From contig BDDD01000891.1 in NCBI GenBank assembly GCA_001972305.1, forward strand, positions 62,001 through 126,000: a stretch of 64,000 bases of DNA, read 5' to 3'. The notes under the pieces were generated by a model. That model had not been told where the DNA came from. It worked only from the letters and a program-made list of their open reading frames with translations, and made no database searches. Source of the DNA: Cephalotus follicularis (taxonomy: Eukaryota; Streptophyta; Magnoliopsida; Oxalidales; Cephalotaceae). Shown here in pieces: positions 11,956-23,676 of this stretch (positions within the stretch are counted from its first letter, which is position 1; the number at the start of each line of letters is the position of its first letter). The position numbers and the translations under genes were made by a program.

Positions 11956-14009
11956 TGATAAAATAACCAACTTTTTCAACTTGTCACATTTTTAAAACTT
12001 ATCAAATGATAATGTAAACAAGCAAACAAAAACAGATAAATCAAATATAATCAATAAACTAAATTGCAATAAGATAAAGAGTAAGGGAATAGATGACAAA
12101 AAAAGTTATAGTGGTTCGGCCCAACAATGCCTACGTCCACTCTCCCAAGCCGCAACTTGAGGTTCCACTAGATTGTAATCCAACCGATTACAAACAGTAA
12201 CTCTGGATTTTTACAAGTTCAATCCAAACTTGGACTTTTGCGAGTTCAATTCCAACTCGGATTTTAAATCTAAATCCTAAGATTGATAAAGGTACTAATG
12301 ACCTTGGGTATACAATAAGATTTCCTGAATGTTTTTGAACTATTTAAGACCTCTCCAAAGGTTGAATAACAGATAACACAAAAGCTCAGAAACTCAGAAA
12401 ATAAGAACTCAATAAATTTCAACTTTTCTTGCTCTTTGTATTGATTGGATATTGCTTGCTTTGGCTTGAGTTATTTTCTTCCTGGATTGAGCCACTATAG
12501 TGCCCCGAATATATGTGTGTGTATATATATTTATATATAATAAATAAATAAAAAGAAAAATAAAAAGAAAAGAAAAGAAGAAAATCGTCTTGCGTTAAAA
12601 TGCCAGGCACTTTAACTCATCAAAGAGAGTGAGACGCGAGAGAGAGAGACGAGAGAGAGAACCAGAGAGCGGAAGAGAGATGGCGCTGGGAGAAGACGAT
12701 GCTGGACGAAGGTGCCGAACCAGGAGATGGCGCGTTCACGTCCTGCTCCAGCCGCCGGTAAGCCCCTACCCCTCTTCTTCTATTTGTTTTCTTTTCTCTG
12801 TCGGCCGATGCCTTGCCACTGTCGTGCATTCCACCACCGGAAACCGTCACGGGTAGAGCGGGTTTTGGTCGTGACGACTAGCTCTTCCCATTTTGGTGGC
12901 TGTTGAGGCATTGTTCGGCCAAAAACGGCCGTGAATGGTTGACCAAGTTAACCCAGCGAGCTTGACTCGCTGCATGTTGTGACCGCCGGTTCCTTAGCGA
13001 GTCTCGGCGAGTTTACGGGAGGAATGTGTTAATCTGATGATGGTAGGTGTTTTTGGGTGCTCGCTAGAGCCGTTGAATGTCTGGCGAGTCAACTCAGTGA
13101 TTTGACTCACTGCCGCCTGTGACTGTGCGATTCACGGCGAGTCACAGTTACGAGTGTATGGACCGGCTAATTTAGAACCTGTTTATGGCGTGGCTGGAGT
13201 TTCGATGTGTTGGCCGGAATTTGGTCGGAACTCTGGTGATGACAAGGTGTATTTGCTACATGTGTATAAGTTGCAACGGAATGTGTGATGGTTATTACAG
13301 TGATACAAGGAGAGAAAGAGAACTCTATTGACAAAATATGGAGCTGTGCTCGTGATCGCGAGTGAGGCTTAGAGGAGGGGGCAGTTCGTCGATTCTGCTG
13401 CAAGCCCTCCCATCTCGCAAGCTCAATTGGTAACAGGTAGGTATACATATGCTCCAACGGTACGTGCTCAGATTATTGCTGGCTTGATCCCATTTGTATA
13501 CACCGGTATGGGACGGTAGTATACGAATGGTAGATCACTAGAGTATGGTTATACTACTTTACTTGCATTCATGCATTTTGAATGGATTGTATGGACATGA
13601 CTGTTCATTGATGATTGTATGCTAAATTTATTGTTATGGTATGCATGATTACTCATTACATGGTTTAATGGACTGTATATGGGTATAATGGACTAAATGG
13701 AGAATTTAGAGAAGTTGAGCTTCTGCCTTCCCTCAATTCAAGGGTTATGATATTGGAAATGGTTTATGGGTTATGGCTATTATATGGATTGATTGATAGT
13801 ATTGTATGAGACTAAATGAGATAACCCATTCATGACCCTCATCTCTGTCATGAAGATCATGAATGTTAGACCACATCATATGGTATGGATATGGTATGCG
13901 TGGACCTACCGTATGCACGGTGTGGTTAGTGTTATCTCGACCCTATTCGTCTATTACACGGTGAGTGTGTAGACAGTGGAATGGACCTTATGGATTGTAC
14001 GGTCATGGA

Positions 14010-14160
14010 TATGTGGTAACGGATATGGAATGGTCATGAAATAGTTACAGATGGCCATGGTTATGGTTACGGATGACCATGGTTATGGTTATGGGATGGC
14101 CATGATTATGGTTACGGATGGCTATGACTATGATTACGGATGGCTATGGATGATTGTTGA
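14010..14160 (+). repeat. Tandem repeat, period about 24 bp
   Basis: Degenerate units of the form atggttatggttacggatgg are repeated about six times inside the solo B LTR. Confidence 0.7.
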
Positions 14161-14194
14161 TTTCATGACTTAAGGAACCGTGTACGGGTATAAT

Positions 14195-14350
14195 GGACAA
14201 GTGACCGACCGAATGAATGAATGATTGACCGAATGAATCGAATGAATGAATGACTGGCCGAATGACTGAATGAATGAATGATTGACCGAATGAATGGAAA
14301 TGGTTGAATGAATGACCGAGTGAATGACTGAATGATTGACTGATCGACTA
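14195..14350 (+). repeat. Tandem repeat of gaccgaatgaatga units
   Basis: Short units built from gaatgaatgatt and gaccgaatga are repeated irregularly (period a multiple of 4 bp). It directly follows the 24-bp array. Confidence 0.7.
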
Positions 14351-14394
14351 TGTGAATGAACGCTGATTAAAAAAAAGGGGATTGCATTGATTGA

Positions 14395-14872
14395 TTGAAA
14401 TCAGGACCTTTGAGGGACTGGGATTGCATCATTATAGGACTCGGACCTACAAGGGACTAGTGTACCGGACCAGACCTTCAAGGGACTGGGATTGCATCAT
14501 TATTGGACTAGGACCTTACAGGGACTAGTATATCAGACTAGGACCTTCGAGGGACTGGGATTGCATCATCATTGGACTACGACCTACGAGGGACTAGTAT
14601 ACTGGACCAGGACCTTCGAGAGACTGGGATTGCATCATTATTAGACTAGGACATACGAGGGACAAGTATACCGGACCAGGACCTTCGAGGAACTGGGATT
14701 GCACTGATTGATTAGGCCAGGACCTTCGAGGAGCTGGGATTGCATTGATTGATTGAACCAGGACCTTCGAGGAACTGAGATTGCATTGATTGATTGAACT
14801 AGGACCTTCGAGGAACTGGGATTGCATTGATTGATTGAACCAGGACCTTCAAGGAACTCGGATTACATTGAA
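14395..14872 (+). repeat. Tandem array of ggaccttcgagg..ctgggattgcat units
   Basis: About eight copies. The early ones are composite, alternating 'gaccttcgagggactggg' with 'cctacgagggactagt'. From about 14690 on they are simpler 55-60 bp units containing attgattgaaccaggacc. The array creates a repeating false reading frame on the minus strand (14594-14827). Confidence 0.75.
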
Positions 14873-16313
14873 TTGTTATAGATTGTATTGTATTGTTATC
14901 GAATCATTATGAATCGAATTGTCATGAATTGTAAACAGTTATGGACCGTTAATGGATATGGACCGTAAATGGATGTGAATTGTAAATGGATATGGACCAT
15001 AAACAGTTATGGTTAATGACGGCAATGGTTATGGCTATGGATGGATACGATATGGTTATGGACCATATCGTTATGGATTGTGATGGTCTTGATTGTTATG
15101 GTATGACTATACTATTGTTACGGTAGGACCATGGAATGTATCCCTAGATGATTGATTTGATCCCATTCCTATACACCGGTATGGGACGGTTGTATACGAA
15201 TGGTAGATCACATGTTCTATTGGTCTCTAGGTTATGGTGCATGACCTTTATATTATGAATTACATTGCTATAAATTGGCATTCATGCATCTCTTGCCATG
15301 CATACATCTCACATATTGTACACATATTTGTTGCACTTCTATATGTTCATTGCATATGTATACCCTACACACCCTTTGGGTTGCTGACCCATTGCACTGT
15401 GTTGTAATGTAATGGGTCAGGTTCAGGTCCAGGTGACGCGCAGCAGTGACCGGCCAGGTTAAATCGCAGGGTAAGGATCTACATCTCCTCTGACCTAGTT
15501 TGTATAAATGTGATATTGTAAAGGGACATATATTGAATATGGATGTAATTATGGTTATTGTATAAGAGACAAATCTAAAGATCAAAATAAAGATATGTTT
15601 TATTTCTGTATTTGACCTGTCGGCTTGTGGCAGTGCTTGATTTATATGAGTTTTGATGTAAAGGATATGGATGGGACCTAATACTGTGATTATTGTTGAT
15701 TCCTCCTACGGGAGTGTGGAATTTTTGAGGGCTGAGCCCGCATATAAACTGTGGTTTTTCTTTACAGGGGGTTTAGTCCGATAAACGAATACTTCATGCC
15801 CAATTTTTGGGAAGTTCCAAGAGTTAGAATATATTCATGATTGATTATTCCGCTTGCTTGACTTTGATTTAGAGTTTTATAAATTTGAAATAGCACTTTT
15901 GGAATATGATTGATAAATGATATGAATGGATTGATTGAATGGAATGTATCTCACGCATCGAATCATGGGGGTTCGCCTTCGCGGTTCGAGGCGTGACAGC
16001 TTTATTTATAGTGTTCAGAGGCTTGTTACCGTTGCTAGAGTCCAGGAATCGTCAGAGAACCGTTTGAATCAAGTATGGAAAGGATCACACCATTTTACCA
16101 CTTTCATTCTTTGCAGATTTCATGTCTGGCTGTCATTGGCATTGACGTGTACGCATGGCGTTGACGCCTATCCTCTTATCCGTTGACTCATGTAGCTTTC
16201 TACGTTGATATTCCTACCATTTTTTCATCTTTAGCTCTATTTGTGTTGACGCGCATCCAAGGCGTTGACGTATATAGTCAAGGTGTTAACTCCATTATTC
16301 CTTTGCGTTGACG

Positions 16314-17887
16314 TGTAACGCCCCAGATCCGAGTCTACTTTATGCTCAAAGCGAACTTGAAGGAGTCGGTGCGTTACGTGGTGGTGAAACCTATTATCCT
16401 TTAACAATCCTACTAATTGCTAATATCTATAAATAACTTGATATATTAAACCTTAAAATTTTATACTCTTATTTAAATCATCATACATCATAATAATTAT
16501 AGTCAACATCTTACATTTCCACAGGATCTATCAAAAGGCATAATACAACGAAAAACATTAGTTTATAATGTCATAAACTATTACACAAACTATATTTGTA
16601 ACATAAATCGTAAAATAATTTCCTTCCGAAATATCACTTATGAGCTCCTGCCGAAGCTTGACTTTCCTCGTTCAATCTTTTCCTGGAAAAATTTTAGTTG
16701 AAAATAAAAACATTGAAAGGAGTGAGCACCAAAATAGCTCAGTAGGGATTATCGTAATAAAACATTATTGAAATTCATTTTCTGGTATTTTTGTAAAACG
16801 AGAACATTTCACATTTATTCATTTCTTTTCTGATACAACTAATTATCCAGATACAATGCATGCTCGAAGGTTCAGTCATTTAATCAGTAAGTTAACTAAT
16901 TATCCAGATACAACTACTACTCCAATAGTAGCTCATCAATAATTCATTAAGCCTCCATTTTTACATTAACAACATCTCTCCACTAATCAACTCCAATTTC
17001 AGCAATTACTATGTTTGCATGTTACAGAAGTTATGTATAGATGGTGATCAGTATACCTATATCTATCGACAACCATAACAGCAGCTATGATTCAAATTAG
17101 AGGGTTGCAATTTGAACTCTTCTTTGAACCATTTACCAATTCTATTTCAATTCAACTTATTAACTCTTATTCATGTTAACAAAAGATATGGATATCTAAT
17201 CCTAGTCTGTTTTCCTTGCTAATAACCATAACAACATTAAGGGATTCGGATTAGTGACTTACCAGGAGAATCAAAGCTTCAAAGTCTCCTTGAACACTCT
17301 AATCCTCACCATACAAGCTCCAATAATTCTCCAGCAAGATCTCATCTATCGTCAGTGTTTTCTAACTCTCAAAACACTCAGGCAGCCTCTGTTTATAAGG
17401 AAATTAACACTCCAATCCCGTTCCATTCTTTAACTCTGTCATTTAACATTTTCTCCCTTCTCTCTCTCTCATGCATTACTTCCTCTCACTTTATTTCTTT
17501 CAATTCTTATGTTTGTAGGTTAGCAGGTCTGCAGAGCACATGCAGGGCACTCCTCCTGCATGTTATGGCAGCTGCTGTCTCGCATGACACCTGTCCATCA
17601 TGCACTTCCCTTGGCTATGTCTCATATGTATGTACAGACACCTGTTCTGTACCGTTCTAGTCGACTGTCACACCACGCATCAGGCAGTCGACTGTTACCC
17701 TGTGACAGTCGGTTGTTTGAGCTGATTTTAGGGTTCCTCTAGTTTGTTTTTACCAATTGTATCTCAAACCAACCCAAGCATTCACTACTCACAAATATTA
17801 TGATAACTGGACAAATAATCTCAATTAAAATGTATATTTTATTTAAAATTGGAGCAATATACATCAATTGAAATTGCGGTTATTACA
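16314..17887 (-). repeat. Downstream LTR of C
   Basis: It begins (minus strand) TGTAATAACCGC right after the polypurine tract TTAAGGAGGGGGGAA (17888-17902) and ends ...GGGGCGTTACA. The part 16855-17391 is nearly identical to 33308-33841 in the upstream LTR, but 16314-16854 is not similar to the corresponding 31669-33307. AGTCGACT-type units are at 17657-17715. Confidence 0.7.
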
Positions 17888-17898
17888 TTCCCCCCTCC

Positions 17899-19026
17899 TT
17901 AAAGAAAATTCATCTTCGAATTTAGCCCTTTCATTCTGAACAAGTGGGGAAATGTCTCCATCATTTCGTCTTCACGCTCCCACGTAGCCTCCTCTGCTCC
18001 GTGAAAATGCCATAGAACTTTTACCATAGGAATGGTCATGTTCCTTAGCACCTTTTCCCTTTGATCCGCTATCCTCGTCGGCCTCTCTTCATAGGACAAT
18101 CTAGGACTGATGAATCCAGGGTCGTAGCTCAATATGTGAGATGGGTCAGGTACGTATTTTCGTAACATGGAGACGTGAAATACATTATGCACATCCGACA
18201 AACTAGGCGGTAGTGCAATATGATATGCTACACCCTCACTCTTTCCACTATCTCATAAGGTCCAATATACGTTGGATCCAACTATCCCTTGAGGCCAAAA
18301 CAGTGTATCCCTTTTGAAGGCGAGATCTTCAGGAAAACATGATCCCCCTTCTCGAATTCTAGCTTCCTCCTCTTGTTATCGGCGTAACTCTTCCGACGAC
18401 TTTATGCAGCTAGCAGTCTTTTCTTGATTATTTCCACCTTATCAGTAGTCTCTTGTACCAAATCTGGTCCCAGCACTTGTCTCTCACCTACCTCGTCCCA
18501 GCAAATAGGTGATCTGCACTTTCTCCCATACAAAGCTTCATAAGGAGCCATTCCAATGCTGGTGTGAAAACTGTTGTTGTAGGAGAACTCAATCAGTGCA
18601 AGATGATCCTCCCAACTCCCAGCAAAATCAATCATGTAAGCCCGTAGCATAACCTCCAAGGTGTGAATAGTACGCTGGGACTGTCCGTCAGTCTGTGGGT
18701 GGGATACAATGCTAATGTTCAAGGTTGTTCCCATTGCTGCTTGGAAGTTCTCCCAGAACCTTGAAGTAAATCTAGCATCTCGGTCACAAACAATACTGAC
18801 CGACACCCCATGCAATCTCACTATCTCCCGGATATACAATCGAGCAAGCTTCTCGATAGAATAAATCATGTTCATTGGAAGAAAGTGAGCAGATTTAGTG
18901 AGTCTGTCCACTACAACCCACACTGCTTCATGTTGATTCCGTGACCTCGGTATCCCCGACACGAAGTCCATGTTTACATGCTCCCATTTCCACTCAACCA
19001 CTGGTAGCGATTGTAGTAGTCCCGCA
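17899..19026 (-). pseudogene. Integrase catalytic core and C-terminal tail of C
   Basis: On the minus strand from 19026: 'WKWEHVNMDFVSGIP' (first Asp), 'VCDRDARFTSRFW' (second Asp), '[11 protein letters not shown]' (Gln where the catalytic Glu normally stands), then the conserved '[15 protein letters not shown]'. After damage at 18200-18410 (several stops, one frameshift) the tail resumes with '[14 protein letters not shown]' and '[18 protein letters not shown]', the C-terminal motif of Tekay-type elements. It joins 28079-28643 across element A. Confidence 0.85.
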
Positions 19027-20516
19027 TGTAACACCCCGCTTACCTGTACGTATTTTTTTCTTACGGGTTTTATCTATTTCGTTTATGTTTTGGGTATGTT
19101 TTATGTTTGGTTTATGTTTTTGGGCTGACTGATACCAGCCTTAATTTTGGGCTTGTTAGTATGGACTTTGTACTTGGGTAAATTAGTTATATTATTATTA
19201 TTATTATATATTTCACAAATCAAATAATTTAAATACCTTTTTAAAATACCAAATTTTATTTTATTCTCTTTTCCTTTTCTTCATTTTTCCTTTTCTCTTA
19301 TTTCCTTTTATTTTCTCTCAACTCTCCCTCCCTCTCACGACATCTCTCTCTCTCTCCCAAATTCTCTTTTTCCCTCATAACTTTCACACGGCAACAATCT
19401 CCTCCGTCCTTATCAACATGATTTTGTCTCAATTGTTTCCTTATTCTTCCCTCAATTCCCTCTTCTTTCCCGTTTTGGTTTATTTTGCTATATATGCATG
19501 CCAAAGCAATCGAGTTATGATGTGTCTACGAAATGTTATGCTATCATCTCTTATTGTGAAATTAAATGAGTTGATTTTTCCGATTATGAAAGCATGTGTT
19601 TATGTCGTTTGAGAACGATTTATGTTTATGTTTATGAAATCTTTCTATGTATTTTAAAAATGATTTGATGAAATCATAGTTTTTGAAATGGTGAAATACT
19701 GAGCTTTTTATAACCACCTATGGGGGTACCATAGGCATGTTGTGGGCCTCGCACGGGGGCATGACACTTTCCGTAATGGTGTGATTAGTTTACGGCGTCT
19801 CTCTGGGATATCCTTTGATAGGATTTGGGATAGAGGCGTATGGATTAATCCTAGTTATATGTTATTGGGATATGTTTTGGGATATGGGAATTGTATGTGT
19901 AGTGTCGTACACTGCTATTCCATTTGGCAATGAGGGTGTCGCGAACCCCTTGCTACTATGTGTTATGGGTTTTTGGTGCTCAGTTATGGATCCTATGTTT
20001 TGGAAAGGTACACGTTATGGTTTCAAGTTATGAACTTGTTTTATATGTTTTGCCGTGGGCATTTACAAATTATGTTTTACATTATTTTATTGCTTAAGAT
20101 TTCTGCTTTCAGATACTTTTGAAATCTTCTTGCTTTAAAATATCGTTTACTATTTTATATTCTATATCCGTACTGAGGTTTGCTCAGTCGCGTTTTTGTT
20201 TCCATGCGGCGGGTTATCAGGAGCAACGGGGCAATGTGTGATGAGAGTGACTCCCATATGTCTGAGGATCAACTAGTAGCTGATTCCTTTATGTTTATGT
20301 GGTCATAGTGGAACCATTTAATAAATAATATGTTCGTTTTGATTTATGACTTTTGGGATTATGTATAAGTTTCGGTTATGATTTGTTTTAGTATGTTATT
20401 GGTTATGATTTAAACCATGACGTTTTTAATAAAGGTGAACATTTTTAATATGATATGTTATGTTAAATTTTTGTTATATGCACCTGTGCCGACTCCCACA
20501 GATCGGGGGTGTTAGC
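19027..20516 (+). repeat. 5' LTR of A (internally deleted)
   Basis: About 96% identical by eye to the 3' LTR over its outer parts. At about 19515 it jumps from the position matching 25805 to the position matching 27065. The end (ggtgttagcg) is slightly altered from the ggtgttaca of the other copy. Confidence 0.88.
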
Positions 20517-20521
20517 GTTTG

Positions 20522-20532
20522 TGGTATCAGAG
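20522..20532 (+). other. Primer-binding site of A
   Basis: TGGTATCAGAG, the initiator tRNA-Met type, a few bases after the LTR. Confidence 0.85.
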
Positions 20533-20686
20533 AATAGGCTTTGTTCCTTAGAAGACCTAACTAGGTTTGACCTGTGAGCTTGGGTAGTCTTGGGTTAGGG
20601 CTGTTATGTTTTGGCCTTTCTGATATGTTTTCTGTTTTGATTTTTGTCTTTTTGTTTGATATCACGTGTTTCGGTTTCCTTCGTAG

Positions 20687-21640
20687 ATGGTATGCACAAG
20701 AAACACTCCTCAGAGAACTGCACCAGCTGGGGCTCAAAATGAAGTTGGAAACGAGCCTTCTGTGGAAGAGTTGGTTCGTCAAGCAGTTGCTCAGGAAGTG
20801 AATCGTGTTATGCAACAACGGAATCGGGAACAAGTTGTTGAAGAGATTGCTCCGACAGTGGTTCAGAGGGATATGGAAACTGGGGATAGGCATGGCACAC
20901 CTACTCATGTTTGGCTTGAGCGGTTTCAGAAATAGAGGCCGCAATCCTTCAGTTTAGCTGTGACTCCTGTAGAAGCTGAACACTGGATAGCACATATGGA
21001 GAAGATCTTTAATGTTCTGAGGTGTAATGATCAGCAGAAAGTAAGGTTGGCGGCTTACAAACTAGAAGGGGATGCTCAGAAATGGTGGAACAATCTGAAT
21101 TCGGCTAAGGGTGAAGGTTATGCAGATGCTCTGTCATGCTCTGAGTTCCGGGATGTCTTCTATCAGCAGTATTTCCCCACTGCTGATAAGGAGGCCTATG
21201 CTACAGAATTTGTTAACACCAGGCAGAAAGATGGAGAAATGGTTTCGGAGTTCTTGGCCCGTTTCACTAGATTGGCTGGGTTTGCTGGATCCGCGGCTGG
21301 GTCAGCATCGGAGCAAGCTGAAAAATTCAAGTGGAAGCTGCATTACCAGTTTAGGGGGAAGCTAATAAACTCCAGGTTTGCGGATGTAGCTGAGGTTGCC
21401 AATGCCACAAAAAACATTGAGTTGGAGAGATTAGACTTCCAGACAGCACGTCAGGAAGAGGATAAGAAGCGGTATAGGAGTGAACAAGATTCTGGACAGC
21501 ATGGCAAGGGTCAAGGTAGTTCATGGAACAGAGGCAGAGGAGGTAAACAGCATAAGAGAAATCACAAGCAGAATAAAGATGGTAATCAACAGCGTCAGCC
21601 AGGAAATGATCAAAAGAATGCACAGGGAGCTGATGCCCCG
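20687..21640 (+). pseudogene. gag of A
   Basis: Starts MVCTRNTPQRTAP after a short leader. One in-frame TAG at 20933 (Gln expected from 'FQKQRP' in relatives). The capsid domain follows, with 'WIAHMEKIFNVLRCNDQQKV', 'LEGDAQKWWNNL', 'FYQQYFPTADKEAY' and 'FARFTRLAGF'-like residues, then a basic Gly/Gln/Lys-rich linker. A frameshift near 21640 throws the zinc-knuckle part into another frame. Confidence 0.88.
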
Positions 21641-22287
21641 ATGTTCAGATTGCTAGATGTGATGCTTGTGGTAGGTATCATCCAGTCGGTACCTGTTATA
21701 AAGTTAGTGGGGCTTGTTTTTTATGTGGACAGATGGTACACTTTGCGAAGGATTGTCAGGATCCTCGTGCTAAGGAAAGGAAGGGTAATAATGGCGCGAA
21801 TGCTGGACAACGTAACGTGGGAGGCCGAGTCTTTGCAATCATGACTCATCAGGCAGCTAATGCTCCAGGTACGGTTTCGGGTTTTATTTCTATTGGTAAT
21901 CGTAGAGCTTATGTGTTATATGATACTGGATCGACGCACTCGGTTGTAGAGGGATCTTTTGTTCGACATCTTGGGATGCCTTCGCAGTTGTTTGATCCTG
22001 CTTTGGTTCTTTCTACCCCTATGGGGACATCTGTTGTGATATCTGAGTGTTTTTATGCTTGTCCTATTATTTTTGATGATCAGATTCATGATGCGAATCT
22101 TTTTCATATGGATATGTGCGATTTCGATGTGATTTTGGGAATGGATTGGTTGGAACACCATCGGGCTACGATTGATTGTTATGCTCGGAGGATTTTGTTC
22201 AGAGAAGTGGATCGACCTGATTTTGTTTATCAAGGTTCACGGCCTATGAAAGATGTTAAGATCATATCAGTTATGAAAGCTCTGAAG
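21641..22287 (+). pseudogene. Zinc knuckles and aspartic protease of A
   Basis: After the frameshift: 'CDACGRYHPVGTC' and 'CFLCGQMVHFAKDC' (two Cys/His knuckles that bind nucleic acid), then protease with 'YVLYDTGSTHSVV' (the D-T-G triad intact, near 21920) and 'FDVILGMDWL'. The frame ends with a TGA at 22288 where relatives such as E have Leu. Confidence 0.85.
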
Positions 22288-22290
22288 TGA

Positions 22291-23676
22291 GTAGCTAAGG
22301 GCGCCGGAGGGTTTCTAGCTGTTGTGAAGGATGTCTCAAGGGTCGAGCCTCGCCTTGAAGATTATCTTGTGGTTAGAGAGTTTTCTGATGTGTTTCCGGA
22401 GGAGTTACCAGGTTTGCCACCGCAACGGGAAGTGGAGTTTACCATTGAGCTCATTCCTGGGGCGGCACCTATATCTAAAGCACCTTATAGGATGACACCG
22501 CTTGAGTTGCAAGAGTTGAAAGAGCAGTTGCAAGAATTTTTAGATTGGGGTTTTATCCGGCCGAGTGTTTCACCGTGGGGAGCTCCGAATTTGTTTGTGA
22601 AGAAGAAAGACGGATCTATGAGACTGTGTATTGACTACAGAGAACTGAATCGGATTACTGTTCATAATAAATACCCTTTGCCTAGGATTGATGACCTGTT
22701 TGATCAACTCCAAGGTGCACAGTATTTTTCTAAGATCGATTTGAGGTCCGGATATCATCAGTTGTAGATAAAGGATGAGGATGTGCCTAAGACTGCTTTC
22801 CGTACACGGTATGGGCATTATGAATTTCTGGTGATGCCGTTTGGGCTTACAAATGCACTGGCAGTTTTCATGGACCTAATGAATTGGGTTTTTCATGAGT
22901 TTCTGGATCGGTTTGTGATTGTGTTCATTGACGATATTCTTGTGTATTCGAAATCGAAGGAGGAACATGATGATCAACTTCGTATAGTGCTTGGTATTCT
23001 GATGAAGAATCAGCTATACGCAAAGTTTTCGAAATGTGAGTTCTGGTTGGAACATGTGGCGTTTTTAGGCCATGTGGTTACAGCGGAAGGGATTACTGTG
23101 GATCTTGCTAAGGTTGAAGCTATTACTAAATGGCCGAGACCTACTACAGTATCGGAAGTTAGGAGCTTTTTGGGGTTAGCTGGTTACTATAGGCGGTTTG
23201 TGGAAGGCTTCTCCTCTATAGCCTTACCACTGACTCAGCTTATGAGGAAGGGATCGAAGTTTGTGTGGAATGATGAACGGGAGGCAAGTTTCGAGAAGCT
23301 AAAGAACGGTCTTGTGTCTACACCGATTCTCCGTTTACCATCTGGGTCGGGAGGATACCATATTTACAGTGATGCTTCTAAAAAGGGTTTGGGTTGTGTT
23401 CTGATGCAGCATGGTCATGTGATAGCATATGCTTCAAGACAGTTGAAGCCTTACGAGTTGAATTACCCTACACATGATCTCGAGTTGGTGGCAGTTGTGT
23501 TTGCATTGAAGATTTGGAGGCACTACTTGTATGGAGAAACTTGTGACGTCTTTACCGATCATAAGAGTCTCAAGTACATCTTCACGTAAAAGGTGTTGAA
23601 TATGCGTCAGAGGTGTTGATTAGAGCTTCTGAAGGATTATGATCTGAATATTCAGTACCACCCTGGTAAAGCATAC
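22291..23676 (+). pseudogene. Reverse transcriptase and RNase H of A
   Basis: RT: '[16 protein letters not shown]', '[20 protein letters not shown]', '[13 protein letters not shown]', '[13 protein letters not shown]' and the catalytic '[10 protein letters not shown]' (about 22930). RNase H: '[18 protein letters not shown]' and '[11 protein letters not shown]' near 23560. Stops at 22768, 23587 and 23617 interrupt an otherwise unshifted frame. The RT would copy the genomic RNA into DNA in cytoplasmic particles; this copy is dead. Confidence 0.9.

Larger units (their letters stand above)
12501..15998 (+). mobile_element. Single (probably solo) LTR of the B family
   Basis: The first 750 bp match, in inverse orientation, the LTR of element B' (54050-54790 and 60850-61550): GA-rich tract, gagcggaagagagatgg, and a block of gactcgctg / ggcgagt units. 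The end (ggattgattgaatgg ... gcgtgaca) matches the B' LTR terminus near 58557-58620. There is no internal domain on either side, so it is most likely a solo LTR. The left boundary is approximate and a clear target duplication was not found. The central part carries three tandem arrays that B' lacks. Small open frames near 12620-12910 fall in the GA-rich LTR sequence and are not genes. Confidence 0.65.
11956..16313 (-). mobile_element. Copia LTR fragment I, split by an LTR of the B family
   Basis: The left piece (11956 to about 12500) carries a block with 'gtggttcggcccaac' and 'gcctacgtccactctc', the same arrangement as the J LTR near 3770 and 7210. The right piece (15999-16313) carries gcgttgacg repeats. 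The B-family LTR at about 12501-15998 sits between them. The piece ends abruptly where element C starts. Orientation is taken from the similarity to J. No coding region of this element is present. Confidence 0.5.

Noticed and set aside
12620-13460. Open frames on both strands near the GA-rich tract
   Set aside because: This stretch matches the noncoding LTR of B' in inverse orientation; the frames are not conserved there.
14594-14827. Repetitive small protein with repeated QFLEGP
   Set aside because: It is the minus-strand reading of a tandem DNA array inside an LTR.
17355-17742. Secreted-peptide-like frames
   Set aside because: They lie within the LTR of C and are not preserved in its other copy.
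20522-20532. tRNA gene
   Set aside because: Only the short 3'-end complement of initiator tRNA is present, as a primer-binding site; the same holds for the other PBS locations.
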